DNA from: a virus
Length of the DNA stretch: 64,000 nt
Virus record (IMG/VR): IMGVR_UViG_3300036766_001793
Span: 101,485-165,484 of that record
Direction: 5' to 3' (one strand)
Each line of letters starts with the position of its first letter. Position 1 is the first letter of the stretch. The position numbers and the translations under genes were made by a program. This document shows positions 52,765 through 60,945 of this stretch, one piece after another. Below the pieces are notes generated by a model. It did no database searches and was not told where the DNA came from. It worked only from the letters and a program-made list of their open reading frames with translations.

Positions 52765-55398
52765 TCACCCCTCCGCCTCGTAGGCCGCCCACTCGTCCTT
52801 CAGGGTACCGGGCGCGGAGAAGCTCTCTAGCTCGAACTTGTGGGTCGGCTTGCCGTCCGCGCCCCGGTAGGCGAGCGGGCCCATCCTGCCCCAGTGGCTG
52901 CTGACCTTGCCCTCGGCCTTCATCCTGACGGGGATGTGGATGTTGAACGGAGCCAGGGCGGGCGGGCTCTCCATGACGGAGAGTATCCTGTGCGCCCACT
53001 TCGGCCACACGTCCTCCCTGACCTGGAACAGTAGGGCGTCGTGGATGTCCCCGACCTGGAGGATCTCCGCCTGGTCCAGCTCGCCCATGAGGCTCACGCT
53101 GCTCGCCAGCGTGAGGTCTCCGCCGAACCCCTGCACCGGGCTGTTCCCGGTGATGTACGTGGTCCCCCTCCGCTTCGCCACGAACGTGCCGTTCTTGACG
53201 GTGGGGCACCACACAGTGATGCCCTCGCCGGAGACCAGCCTCTTCTCCGGGACGTAGGCATACGGACGCCTGTTGAGGCGGACCAGCCAGTAAGAACCCC
53301 CTTTGGGGGCGTTCGTCATGCTTGGGTAGATCTTAGGAACATCGCGTCCCACCATCTCGGCCAGGCTCGGCGAGTACCCGCACATGACTGCCAGCATGGC
53401 GAACATCTCAGCGTCCCGCTTCTCCTTCGCGACGAATGTCTGCTTCCCCCCCTCTTCCCTGTGTCCGTCCCCGGCCATCATGGAGCCCAGAAGCACTTCT
53501 GGCTGCCCTGGCCCAAGCCCCCGGAGAAGCCGACCGGTCAAATGTCTCTCCCCCTTGAGAGCCTCGACGAGGGGCTTAGACGACTCCAGGTTAACTGTCC
53601 ACTGGACCAACCCGTCGACTGCGCGGGGCCCGCCACGGTGTGCGATTAGCTCGAGCCGTCCGATGAGGGCGTCGATCTCTGCCACCTTCTCAGGGTTGCC
53701 CCTCTGACTCTGCGATAGCACCAGCCTGTTCCCCTTGAGGAGATGTCCGTCGGTGAGCACCCACCCAAGGAAGGCCACCTGGTCGTCGGTCAGGGCGGGG
53801 AGCTGGCAATGCCCCTCGTACCTTCCTGTCCTGTGGACCTTGTGTTCGCCGGACGTGTTGAGGTCAAAGGTCTCCACCATCCGGTGGCTGAGTACGTTCC
53901 TCGTCCGCTTCGACCCCCCCCTCTGTCCGACGAGCCACCGGTGGCCCTCGGTGACCAAGGCGGAGAAGGACCGAGACTCCATCGACACGAGGCCCTCGTC
54001 CGCCTGGCCGACGTTGAGGCGCTCCACCGCCTGCCACTCGAGCGCGCCGGTGCCGGGATTCTTCGTCAGTATCTCGTCCCCGACTTCCATCTCATCCCAC
54101 CTGCGCCACCCTGACGCCGCCAGGCACTCGGTCTCGTCGTCGACGCAGTTGATGGCCTGTCGCTCCGCCTTCAGGACCGCTAGCCTGTCGGAGCTCAGGA
54201 TGTTCATGAGGTGCCTGGCCCGCCCGGTCGGGCTCGTGACCATCCGGTTCTTGGCGACCGCGCGGCGCTGCCTCTCGTGCCACGGGAGGAGCTTCGGGTA
54301 GGCCTCGAAGTAGGTGCGGCGGAAGGCCTCCCCCTGCTCCAGAGAGAACTCGACGCCGAACGTCTGCTTGGCGTAGATGACGAACCCCCTCGCGCTCATC
54401 CCGTAGAGGAACCCGAGCACGACCGCTTTGGCGTCCTGGCGCTCCTCCCCCGTGACCTCCCACTCCGGCTTGCCGTAGATGATGGCCGCGGTGTACCGGT
54501 AGACGTCCCTCGTCGGGTCGGCGAAGACCCTCAGGAGGGCGTCCTCCCCGGCGAACCAGGCGGCGATGCGGACCTCGGCGGCGGAGTAGTCGAACTCCAG
54601 CATCAGCCAGCCCGGCGGGGCCCCGAAGCACGACCTGGCCAGGTGGTTCCTCGGCACCTGCTGCAGGTTCGGCTTGTCGCACGAGCGGCGCCCGGTCACG
54701 GTCCCGGTGAGGTTGAAGTTGGGGTGGATCCTGGACCCAGGGTCGTACCAGGTTGGCCAGGCGTCGAAGAACTGGAGCATCTTGGTCGACTTCCTGAACT
54801 CCATGAGGAGGTCCACGGCGGGGTGCCTCAGCTCGCCCAGCGTGGCCTCGTCGACCTTCGGCTTGCCGGTCTTCTCGGTGAACGCCAGCGGCTTCAGCCC
54901 GAGGCCGGACGGGGCCGGCGTGTAGAGCCACCTCCTCAGGAAGTGCTCGTTCCCGAAGTCGGCCGTCTCCCTGAAGTCCTCGCTGACGTGAGCGGCCATC
55001 TCCTCCCTGAGCGACTCGAGCCTGGCCCTCATGTCCTCCTTGCGGTCCTCCACCCTCGCCTGGTCGACCCAGATGCCGTTCCTCTCCATGCGGCACGTGG
55101 CCTCGAGCCCCGGGAGCACCAGGAGCTTGAGCAGCTTGGCGAGGTCCTGGTCCGCCCTCAGCCTGTCGCGCTGGCGCTCGTAGAGGAGGTGGGTGTACGC
55201 GACGTCCGTGGCGCAGTAGGTCCCCATCCCGTCCTGCCCCCAGAGGGGGGAGGGCGGGTACGCCCCGTCCCCGAAGGACTGCCTGCCCTTGCCCCAGTCG
55301 TCGACGCCGAGCTCCATCACGCACGTGCTCAGCAGGCTCAGCGGGAGCTCCTCGTTGAGGAGGTGCGCTGCCGCCATGGTGTCGTAGCTTATGGCCAT
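52765..55398 (-). CDS. polA: family A DNA polymerase with intein, N-terminus truncated
   Basis: The 877-residue precursor has pol motifs A (LMLEFDYSAAEVR), B (RQDAKAVVLGFLYGM) and C (GDIHDALLFQV), plus exonuclease motif III YCATD (61-65). It begins MAISYDTMAAAHLL, i.e. just before exo III, and lacks exo motifs I and II, which are in the upstream gene (55618-56835). An intein (418-752) splits AIN from SPVQG near motif B. The spliced polymerase is 542 residues. Exonuclease activity would require assembly of the two proteins. Confidence 0.93.
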   Translation of the reverse strand: MAISYDTMAAAHLLNEELPLSLLSTCVMELGVDDWGKGRQSFGDGAYPPSPLWGQDGMGTYCATDVAYTHLLYERQRDRLRADQDLAKLLKLLVLPGLEATCRMERNGIWVDQARVEDRKEDMRARLESLREEMAAHVSEDFRETADFGNEHFLRRWLYTPAPSGLGLKPLAFTEKTGKPKVDEATLGELRHPAVDLLMEFRKSTKMLQFFDAWPTWYDPGSRIHPNFNLTGTVTGRRSCDKPNLQQVPRNHLARSCFGAPPGWLMLEFDYSAAEVRIAAWFAGEDALLRVFADPTRDVYRYTAAIIYGKPEWEVTGEERQDAKAVVLGFLYGMSARGFVIYAKQTFGVEFSLEQGEAFRRTYFEAYPKLLPWHERQRRAVAKNRMVTSPTGRARHLMNILSSDRLAVLKAERQAINCVDDETECLAASGWRRWDEMEVGDEILTKNPGTGALEWQAVERLNVGQADEGLVSMESRSFSALVTEGHRWLVGQRGGSKRTRNVLSHRMVETFDLNTSGEHKVHRTGRYEGHCQLPALTDDQVAFLGWVLTDGHLLKGNRLVLSQSQRGNPEKVAEIDALIGRLELIAHRGGPRAVDGLVQWTVNLESSKPLVEALKGERHLTGRLLRGLGPGQPEVLLGSMMAGDGHREEGGKQTFVAKEKRDAEMFAMLAVMCGYSPSLAEMVGRDVPKIYPSMTNAPKGGSYWLVRLNRRPYAYVPEKRLVSGEGITVWCPTVKNGTFVAKRRGTTYITGNSPVQGFGGDLTLASSVSLMGELDQAEILQVGDIHDALLFQVREDVWPKWAHRILSVMESPPALAPFNIHIPVRMKAEGKVSSHWGRMGPLAYRGADGKPTHKFELESFSAPGTLKDEWAAYEAEG
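53143..54147 (-). mobile_element. intein in DNA polymerase, LAGLIDADG type
   Basis: This 335-residue intein begins CVDDETECLAASGW and ends GTTYITGN followed by extein Ser. Block B is VTEGHRWLV; the endonuclease motifs are FLGWVLTDGH and LGSMMAGDGH. The insertion site RQAIN|SPVQG is a highly conserved substrate-binding stretch of family A polymerases. It ends with Gly-Asn rather than His-Asn. Confidence 0.93.
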
Positions 55399-55402
55399 CG
55401 CC

Positions 55403-55621
55403 TCACCCCAGCCCCTTCTGCCCCTCTTCGAGCTTCTCCAGCGCCACCGTCAGCTCGCCCAGCGCCCCGGCACAGTCCCCCTCGAGGAGCATCCCCTGGG
55501 CGGCCGCCGCCTGGGCGGCCAGCTCCCTGTAGAGGCCCAGCTCAAGGCCCGCGTTCCACGCCTCCAGGAGGGCGGCCTTCGCCTGGTCCGGCGGGCCGGG
55601 GGGCGCTCCGGCCGCCGTCAA
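55403..55621 (-). CDS. small helical protein inside split polymerase locus
   Basis: A 72-residue frame starts at TTG 55621, overlapping the upstream TGA, and stops four bases before the polymerase ATG. The product is helical (AKAALLEAWNAGLELGLYRE, ELTVALEKLEEG). Weak evidence, but it fills the gap between the two halves of the exonuclease domain and is in a coupled position. Confidence 0.5.
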   Translation of the reverse strand: MTAAGAPPGPPDQAKAALLEAWNAGLELGLYRELAAQAAAAQGMLLEGDCAGALGELTVALEKLEEGQKGLG

Positions 55622-56835
55622 GCGGGGCCCGCCTCGCCGGCGGCCGCGCGTCCCGCCTGGGCCTCGGCGAGCAGCTCCTCGAGCAGCTCCCTCCCTACCT
55701 TCCTGGCCAGCGCCACTCCGGCCCCGCGCTCCGGCTTGACCTGCCCGAGGGGCTTCGACCACAGGATCCCCGACCGGAGCTCCCTGGCCCACCTGGCTAT
55801 CGTGCCGTCGTCCGCCGAGCGGAGCCGCTCCCTCGCGTTCCTGATGTTCCTCATGTCGAACTTGACGTTGTGCCCGCTGGACCTCCCGGCCTCCACGAGG
55901 TCGGCGACGCCGAGCACGACCTCCCTGAGCTCCTCCGGCCTGTCGACGAACGGGCTGTCCGGGTGCTCGGCCGGCACGAGCCACACGACGATGGCGCCGT
56001 CCGCGTCCCGCCTGCCGGTGGACAGCGCGGCGCACCAGAGCTTCGCAAAGTCGGGCCTGAAGTCGATGAACCCTCGGGTCTCTAGGTCGAAGGTGAGGAT
56101 CCCATCGTGCGCCGCGACCTCGGCGGCCATCTCCCTGAAGGCCCCTATGTCCCGCACCTCGACGATGCTCACCCTCGGCTGGCCGTGGACCCCGAGCAGG
56201 AGCTGCCTGAACTTGGACACGTCCTGCGCGAACGCCTGGTAGTAGGCAGGGTACCTGAGGACGTAGCCCGGGTGGACGGTCGGGACGACCCAAAGGCCGC
56301 GCTCCCCGTCCCACATCGAGCGGCCCCTGTGCCTCATGAGGCCGGCGGTCCTGGTGAAGAACCAGTAGGCGGACGCCCCCATGGCGAGGACGACCTGCGG
56401 CCTGACGGCCCTGATCTCCTCCTCGAGGTAGTCGGCGCACTCCGCCTGGGCCCGCTTGACCCAGAGCTCGTTCCTCGTCTCGCCGGAGCCCGCCGGGCAC
56501 TTGACCGCGTTCGTCACGTAGATGTCCTCGCGGTCCAGGTCGAACTCCCTCAGGACGAGGTCCAGGAGCTTGCCCTGCGTGCCGGTCGAGGTGATCGGCC
56601 GCAGCTTCCCTAGGTCCCTCGCGCTGGGGGCATCCCCGATGACCATCCCCCTGGCGGGGGCGGGCCCGTTCCCCCACTGGCACCTCTCGCCGGCCCCGGC
56701 GTTGTGCTGCAGCGGGCACCGCGCGCAGTCCGGCTCCCGGTGCCTCCGCGCCATGGCGGCGGCCTGCCTGGAGACGGGAGGGTCCTCCTCGCGGCTCGTC
56801 AGCCTCGTCCTCTGGTACGGGCGCGCCTCGGTCAT
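55618..56835 (-). CDS. UDG family 4 fused to 3'-5' exonuclease N-terminal part
   Basis: The 405-residue product starts with CARCPL and CPAGSGETRNE..AQAEC cysteines for the 4Fe-4S cluster of family 4 uracil-DNA glycosylase, GMVIGDAPSARD as motif 1 and VPTVHPGYVLR as motif 2. From about residue 250 exo motifs I (ILTFDLETRG) and II (HNVKFDMRNIRN) follow, as in family A polymerase proofreading domains. The last 85 residues are unrecognised helices. Exo III is in the next polymerase gene. Confidence 0.85.
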   Translation of the reverse strand: MTEARPYQRTRLTSREEDPPVSRQAAAMARRHREPDCARCPLQHNAGAGERCQWGNGPAPARGMVIGDAPSARDLGKLRPITSTGTQGKLLDLVLREFDLDREDIYVTNAVKCPAGSGETRNELWVKRAQAECADYLEEEIRAVRPQVVLAMGASAYWFFTRTAGLMRHRGRSMWDGERGLWVVPTVHPGYVLRYPAYYQAFAQDVSKFRQLLLGVHGQPRVSIVEVRDIGAFREMAAEVAAHDGILTFDLETRGFIDFRPDFAKLWCAALSTGRRDADGAIVVWLVPAEHPDSPFVDRPEELREVVLGVADLVEAGRSSGHNVKFDMRNIRNARERLRSADDGTIARWARELRSGILWSKPLGQVKPERGAGVALARKVGRELLEELLAEAQAGRAAAGEAGPA

Positions 56836-57266
56836 CCCCTGGTGGCCCTCCCCTGTCGGCCGAGGTCCGCGAGGGCGTCCGCCCTCTCGTTGCCGGGGTC
56901 GCCGGAGTGGCCCTTCACCCAGACGAGGCGCACGTCGTGCCTCCTGACCTGCTCGTGGAGCTCCACCCAGAGGTCGTGGTTCTTCTGGCCCTCCTCGCCG
57001 CGCTCTATGCGCCTGATGCCCCAGAGGTTCACGACGTAGCTAGAGTCGGCATGCACGACCACGCGGGACCTCTCCCCCACGGAGCGGAGCGCCATGATCA
57101 CGGCCGTGAGCTCCATCCTGTTGTTCGTCGTGTGGGGCTCGCCGCCGCAGATCTCCCTGAACAGCCCGCCGCCGTCCGTGATGAGGGCGCCCCAGCCGCC
57201 GGGGCCGGGGTTGGAGGGCGCGCAGCCCCCGTCGGTGTAGATGTGGATCTCGTGGAGGTCTCCCAT
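56832..57266 (-). CDS. rnhA: ribonuclease HI
   Basis: The 144-residue product has the catalytic residues in IYTDGGCAPSNPGPGGWGAL, NNRMELTAV, VHADSSYV and VKGHSGDPGNERADALA (D-E-D-D and His). It removes RNA primers or RNA-DNA hybrids during replication. The start at ATG 57266 is chosen because TACCAT ends six bases upstream. It is the promoter-proximal gene of the polymerase operon. Confidence 0.93.
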   Translation of the reverse strand: MGDLHEIHIYTDGGCAPSNPGPGGWGALITDGGGLFREICGGEPHTTNNRMELTAVIMALRSVGERSRVVVHADSSYVVNLWGIRRIERGEEGQKNHDLWVELHEQVRRHDVRLVWVKGHSGDPGNERADALADLGRQGRATRG

Positions 57267-57272
57267 GCCCTG

Positions 57273-57278
57273 ATGGTA
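57273..57278 (-). promoter_or_regulatory. TACCAT -10 box, leaderless type
   Basis: CCGGTACCAT ends six bases before the RNase H ATG at 57266. Confidence 0.6.
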
Positions 57279-57285
57279 CCGGGCC

Positions 57286-57301
57286 GGATCGCGCGCGATC
57301 C
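57286..57301. promoter_or_regulatory. 16-base palindrome, candidate operator
   Basis: GGATCGCGCGCGATCC is a perfect inverted repeat centred about 15 bases upstream of the TACCAT box, where a repressor or activator would contact the promoter. A weaker GATCG...CGATC repeat follows at 57319-57330. Confidence 0.5.
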
Positions 57302-57360
57302 CGCATCCTTGCATGGGATCGAACGATCAGTGCCCTGAACCCCGGAGGTTCCGAGGGAGC

Positions 57361-57400
57361 AACCCCTACCCCTTGGACTCAAAATCCAATGGGAGGGGCA
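57361..57400. other. long stem-loop, tRNA-anticodon-like
   Basis: TTGGA-CTCAAAA-TCCAA is a perfect five-pair arm with seven-base loop, extended by ACCCCTACCCC pairing imperfectly with GGGAGGGG. As a + strand arm it would carry a CAA loop, but no acceptor or T arm can be placed. Function unknown. Confidence 0.4.
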
Positions 57401-57650
57401 GCGCCCCGATTGCCACGTATGGCCCTCGGCGCTGCCTGGTCGGGTTCATTAAGGCGGTCCCGATGTTTCATCGCCGGGCGGGAGCTTGTCCCCGTCCGGC
57501 TAGGCCCTGCTTTTTGGGCCACCCCTCGCCTGCCAAAGTGTCTAGGCACGTATCTTACCGCGAATAAGGCTGCTGGCGCAGCGACACCAGGGAAAGGGGC
57601 CCAGCATGGCGCACCGGCTGACGTGCGAGCCCACAGGAGCTCTTTCCGCC

Positions 57651-58142
57651 CTATCCTCTGACGTCCGCCTTCTTGGGATCGAATGACGTCACGAGCGCGA
57701 TGGTGATTGGGTCGTTGGCCCCCTGGTCTTGCTCCTGGAGGGAGTCGAGGAGGGCGGCCTCCGTCACGCGCTCGTCCTCCACCGCCTGGAGCCACTCAGG
57801 AAGCCTCAGCTCCACCTTCACCACGGTCACGAGCTGGTGGAAGAGCTCCGGCCCAACGGCTGCCAGGAACGCCTCTGGGTCGATCTTCGGCGTGGCCTCC
57901 GGGCGGGTGATGCGCAGGGCCTTGCCTATCTCAGGGACATTCAGGTACTGGGATGCCCCCTTGGGGAACGGGAGGTCGTACGAGGAGGCTATCTCCCTGA
58001 TGCGGTCCTTCAGGACTTTCTCGTCGGCGGCCAGGCCGGCCTTGCTGAAGAGAACTCGGTCTAGTTCCACGGAAATTCTGAAGAGCTCCTTCTGGAGCTT
58101 GGGGCCGACGTTGCGGCGTGGCGGGGTTGCTGGCTGTGCCAT
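57651..58142 (-). CDS. hypothetical protein, 163 aa
   Basis: The product starts at ATG 58140-58142. It has KLQKELFRISVELDRVLFSK, then strands and a C-terminal acidic helix (EDERVTEAALLDSLQEQDQ). The composition looks natural and the frame is long, but no family is recognised. Confidence 0.65.
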   Translation of the reverse strand: MAQPATPPRRNVGPKLQKELFRISVELDRVLFSKAGLAADEKVLKDRIREIASSYDLPFPKGASQYLNVPEIGKALRITRPEATPKIDPEAFLAAVGPELFHQLVTVVKVELRLPEWLQAVEDERVTEAALLDSLQEQDQGANDPITIALVTSFDPKKADVRG

Positions 58143-58221
58143 CGTGGTCTCCTGTACTGTGTTGGGACTAATACACTACTGCCGAGGGGCGCCGCGGCCG
58201 GCAGCGGTGGCGCTAGAAGCA

Positions 58222-58246
58222 GAGGGCGGCCGATCTGGCCGCCCTC
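58222..58246 (-). terminator. GC-rich hairpin, possible terminator
   Basis: GAGGGCGGCC pairs perfectly with GGCCGCCCTC around a five-base loop, 30 bases after the stop of the DUF932-like gene, followed on the minus strand by TGCTTCT. The weak T run makes termination uncertain. Confidence 0.5.
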
Positions 58247-58275
58247 GCTTCATGCTACCCTCGGCGCGCCGTGGG

Positions 58276-59328
58276 TTACGCCTCCGCGAGGCCGAGGGCG
58301 TCCCTGATGGCCTGGAAGACAGGGCCCGGGTTGTGTGCGACGCCGAAGCCGGCTTGCTCGAAGGCCCGGCGAAGCCTGGGGTCGCTGGAGTCGCGCCCGA
58401 TGCGGGTGAGCGCGTTGTAGAGGCCGAACATCGTCGGCTCCTCCTGGTACGTGGCGTCCACGGTCGCCTCGGTGAGCGGCTTGGACTTGATGGGGCCGAA
58501 GGTGTTGGCCCTGAGGCCGGCCCTGACGGGGGCCAGCCGATCCTCGGCCGACGGCGGTAGGTCGAGCTCCATCCTGGTGAGGCCGGCGATGCCCTGGACC
58601 GTGTGGAAGACCGCCTGGATGGTGTCGTCGACGATCGCGAGCGCCAGCTCGATGCGGGCCGTCGGGTCCTGCCACTCCACACGGCGGATGGCGGTCTTGA
58701 GGCTGTTGGGCTCTGCCGCCACGGCGCCGTTGAGGCAGACGAGGCGGTAGACGTTCCCGCGGATGCCGATGCTAACGTTGCTGTTCTGGCGGGCGAGGAC
58801 GTCCACCCCCGCCTGCACTACGTCCCCGACGCGTGGCTCCGCCGCCCGCGGGGAGACCATCCTGAGGACCAGGCCCTCGTCGTCGGAGAACCAGCTCGCC
58901 ATGCTCAGGGCGCCGCCGCCGAAGCGCTCCGCAACTGACTCCACCAGCTGGGTCGGGTCTATGGGCGACGACGACTCGCGGAGGAATCCAGTCACCACCC
59001 CGGCGGACTCGCCGCCCCCGCCGCCCTCGACTGCCAGGATCCCGCGACCGATGGCGTGCGGCAGGAAGGTGTTGAAGTTCTCGGCTGCGATGCCGTTGTC
59101 GATCTTCTTCACGTAGCTCGCCGTGACCCCGATGCGCCCGCAGATCTGGTTGATGGCCCGCTCCGTCATGTCGTAACGGTCGGACCCATAGATGAGCCGG
59201 CCGGTCTCCCCGTCGACCGACAGGACGCTGACGTCGGTCGTGACGAGGGTCCTGTTCCTGCTCCTGAGGAAGGATGCGGCCTCCTCGAATGTTGTCCCAG
59301 ACCTCTCCTGGGCGTTGACCATGTGCAC
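58276..59328 (-). CDS. DUF932-like protein
   Basis: The 350-residue product starts at GTG 59328 eight bases behind AGGAG. The N-terminal part (NQICGRIGVTASYVKKID, LPHAIGRGIL) and the later GDVVQAGVDVLARQNSN with YRLVCLNGAV fit the DUF932 phage/plasmid family. Function unknown; related proteins are often encoded near anti-defence or replication genes. Confidence 0.65.
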   Translation of the reverse strand: MHMVNAQERSGTTFEEAASFLRSRNRTLVTTDVSVLSVDGETGRLIYGSDRYDMTERAINQICGRIGVTASYVKKIDNGIAAENFNTFLPHAIGRGILAVEGGGGGESAGVVTGFLRESSSPIDPTQLVESVAERFGGGALSMASWFSDDEGLVLRMVSPRAAEPRVGDVVQAGVDVLARQNSNVSIGIRGNVYRLVCLNGAVAAEPNSLKTAIRRVEWQDPTARIELALAIVDDTIQAVFHTVQGIAGLTRMELDLPPSAEDRLAPVRAGLRANTFGPIKSKPLTEATVDATYQEEPTMFGLYNALTRIGRDSSDPRLRRAFEQAGFGVAHNPGPVFQAIRDALGLAEA

Positions 59329-59359
59329 TTGGCGTTCTCCTGTATTTGAGTACGCCCAT

Positions 59360-59365
59360 AGCGTA
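59360..59365 (-). promoter_or_regulatory. TACGCT -10-like box
   Basis: CTGGTACGCT lies 31 bases upstream of the GTG at 59328, giving a short leader that contains the AGGAG Shine-Dalgarno. Confidence 0.45.
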
Positions 59366-59399
59366 CCAGGCCCGTCTGAAAGCGCCGGCGGAGGATCTC

Positions 59400-59729
59400 C
59401 TACAGGAACCCGACCGCCTGCCCGAAGCGGGAGGCTACCCTTTCCACCATGCCCCTGGTGTGCGGCGGGCATGTGGCGGCCTCCACGAGGACGCGCTGGT
59501 TGCTGAGCGAGGCCAGGAGCCCCTGGACGAAGCCTGGGGCGCAGATGGTCTCTAGGCCGAACCTGATGAGCACCCGGTCTCCCTCGCGCAGCCCCATGCC
59601 CGCGACGATGGACATGGCCCGCTCCCTCGTGGCGAACGTCCTGCCGGAGCCGTCTGAGATTATCCAGAGGCCGCGCTCCCCGTCCCACCTCGACCGCTCC
59701 CGGTGCTCTGGCAGGTCCAGGATTTGCAT
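59400..59729 (-). CDS. hypothetical protein, 109 aa
   Basis: The product starts at an ATG overlapping the upstream stop (TGATG at 59727-59731). It has RSRWDGERGLWIISDG, also seen as SMWDGERGLWVVPTVH in the UDG fusion, then GMGLREGDRVLIRFG and helices. The shared WDGERGLW phrase is curious but short. Function unknown. Confidence 0.6.
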   Translation of the reverse strand: MQILDLPEHRERSRWDGERGLWIISDGSGRTFATRERAMSIVAGMGLREGDRVLIRFGLETICAPGFVQGLLASLSNQRVLVEAATCPPHTRGMVERVASRFGQAVGFL

Positions 59730-60379
59730 CAGTCGGCTGCTATGGCGTAGCCTAGGGTCGGCCAGCACTTGCCGCAGTAGCGGAACGGCTCGAACGCGCT
59801 CTTTGCCCCGACCCTGCTCTCCAGGTAGCTCACCCCGTGGCCGACCGTCGCGTCGCAGCCTGAGCACGAGTGGACCTTCCTGGCGGCGCGCACGTTGGCG
59901 TCAGCCGGCTTCCCGTTCAGGGTGATGTTCGTCACCGCCTTCTCGGTCAGCGCGCGCTTGGGGCGGACGGTGGCGATCGGGAGGAACCCATCGTCAGGGA
60001 TCTCCTCTGCCGGCGGCCCGCTCGGGCCGCCGGCCGGCGCGCGGTCTAAGCGCGCTCTCGGGGTGGCCTGGGCGACGACCCCCTGGACGGCGTACCTGGA
60101 GGCGGCCGTCTCCTCCTCCATGGCCCGTATCCGGGCGTCCTCCTCGGAGGTCCACCCCCGGCAGACGTGCTCCACGCTGTGGTCGTCAGCCGTGGCCTTC
60201 TTGGTGCTCCACGAGAACTGTCGGCGGCTGACCCACCACACCCTGAGGTGGCAGCTCGCCAGGGGCCTGTGCCCGGGCGGGGAGATGACGGCAATGCAGA
60301 AGTCGTAGTGGCCGCTCGGGTCATGGTCGCGCTCCTCGGCCTGGGGGGCCGCCGCCTGGTCCTTCGTCTTGCGAGCCAC
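59729..60379 (-). CDS. hypothetical protein with Zn motif
   Basis: The 216-residue product starts at GTG 60379 with GGAGG six bases upstream, below a consensus TATAAT box. It has ASCHLRVWWVSRRQFSW in the N-terminal part, a Pro-rich middle, and a C-terminal HSCSGCDATVGHG...YCGKC zinc site. Function unknown. Confidence 0.65.
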   Translation of the reverse strand: MARKTKDQAAAPQAEERDHDPSGHYDFCIAVISPPGHRPLASCHLRVWWVSRRQFSWSTKKATADDHSVEHVCRGWTSEEDARIRAMEEETAASRYAVQGVVAQATPRARLDRAPAGGPSGPPAEEIPDDGFLPIATVRPKRALTEKAVTNITLNGKPADANVRAARKVHSCSGCDATVGHGVSYLESRVGAKSAFEPFRYCGKCWPTLGYAIAAD

Positions 60380-60408
60380 TGGGTCCTCCGTTGGTTTGTG
60401 CTCAGAGG

Positions 60409-60414
60409 ATTATA
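60409..60414 (-). promoter_or_regulatory. extended -10 TGATATAAT
   Basis: TATAAT with an upstream TGA extension lies 29 bases before the GTG at 60379, in an AT-rich intergenic patch. No good -35 hexamer is seen. Confidence 0.6.
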
Positions 60415-60432
60415 TCATAATCAGTGCCATCT

Positions 60433-60945
60433 CTATGCAGGGAGGACGCCGGGAATGGCTGCCCTGAGTGACTCTTCGAGCACCGCCTCGTATCCCTCGT
60501 CGAACCTCCATTGGAGGCCCCTCGACATGTAGAGGAAGGCCTCGAAGTAGCGGTCCGGGAGGATGGCCCCGGCCTCCACCGGGCAGCCGCCGCGCAGCAT
60601 CCTGCCCGCGGCCTCGGCGTTCTTGGGCCAGAAGCGGAAGGAGCGGGCCTCGAGCAGGTAGGCGACGTGGAAGAGCCCGCCCGGCCTCAGGCCCGCCGCC
60701 ACCTCCCCGATGATGCTCATCTGGGCCCTCTGCTTCATGATCCCCGGGCCGCGCTCGGGGAGCTCGTTCAGGTGGCCCTTGTACTCGAAGTACACGTCCT
60801 CCCCGAGCCCGTACCCGAACAGGTCGATGTCCATGGCCTTCAGCCGCCAGTCGGCCGACAGGTGGAGGGCCATCCTGTACTGGTCGCTCGGGCCATACCG
60901 CCAGGGCCACAGCATCGGCCTTCGCTCGATCGTCCCATCGGTCAT
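60433..60945 (-). CDS. hypothetical protein, possible PD-(D/E)XK nuclease
   Basis: The 170-residue product starts at ATG 60945, overlapping the DUF1653-like gene. AMDIDLFGYG followed by EDVYFEYKGHL gives a D...E-x-K pattern on adjacent strands, as in restriction-like nucleases; the remainder is helical. No family is recognised, so activity is speculative. Confidence 0.5.
   Translation of the reverse strand: MTDGTIERRPMLWPWRYGPSDQYRMALHLSADWRLKAMDIDLFGYGLGEDVYFEYKGHLNELPERGPGIMKQRAQMSIIGEVAAGLRPGGLFHVAYLLEARSFRFWPKNAEAAGRMLRGGCPVEAGAILPDRYFEAFLYMSRGLQWRFDEGYEAVLEESLRAAIPGVLPA

Larger units (their letters stand above)
57267..57650. other. regulatory intergenic region, 384 bases
   Basis: It contains the RNase H promoter, a 16-base perfect palindrome at 57286-57301, a second GATCG-AA-CGATC inverted repeat at 57319-57330, and a long imperfect stem-loop at about 57361-57400 whose loop is CTCAAAA. 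I see no convincing protein or complete tRNA gene. Confidence 0.6.

Noticed and set aside
57300-57420. Complete tRNA-Leu(CAA) or tRNA-Gln(UUG)
   Set aside because: Only an anticodon-like arm is convincing; the T arm and acceptor cannot be formed at legal distances on either strand.
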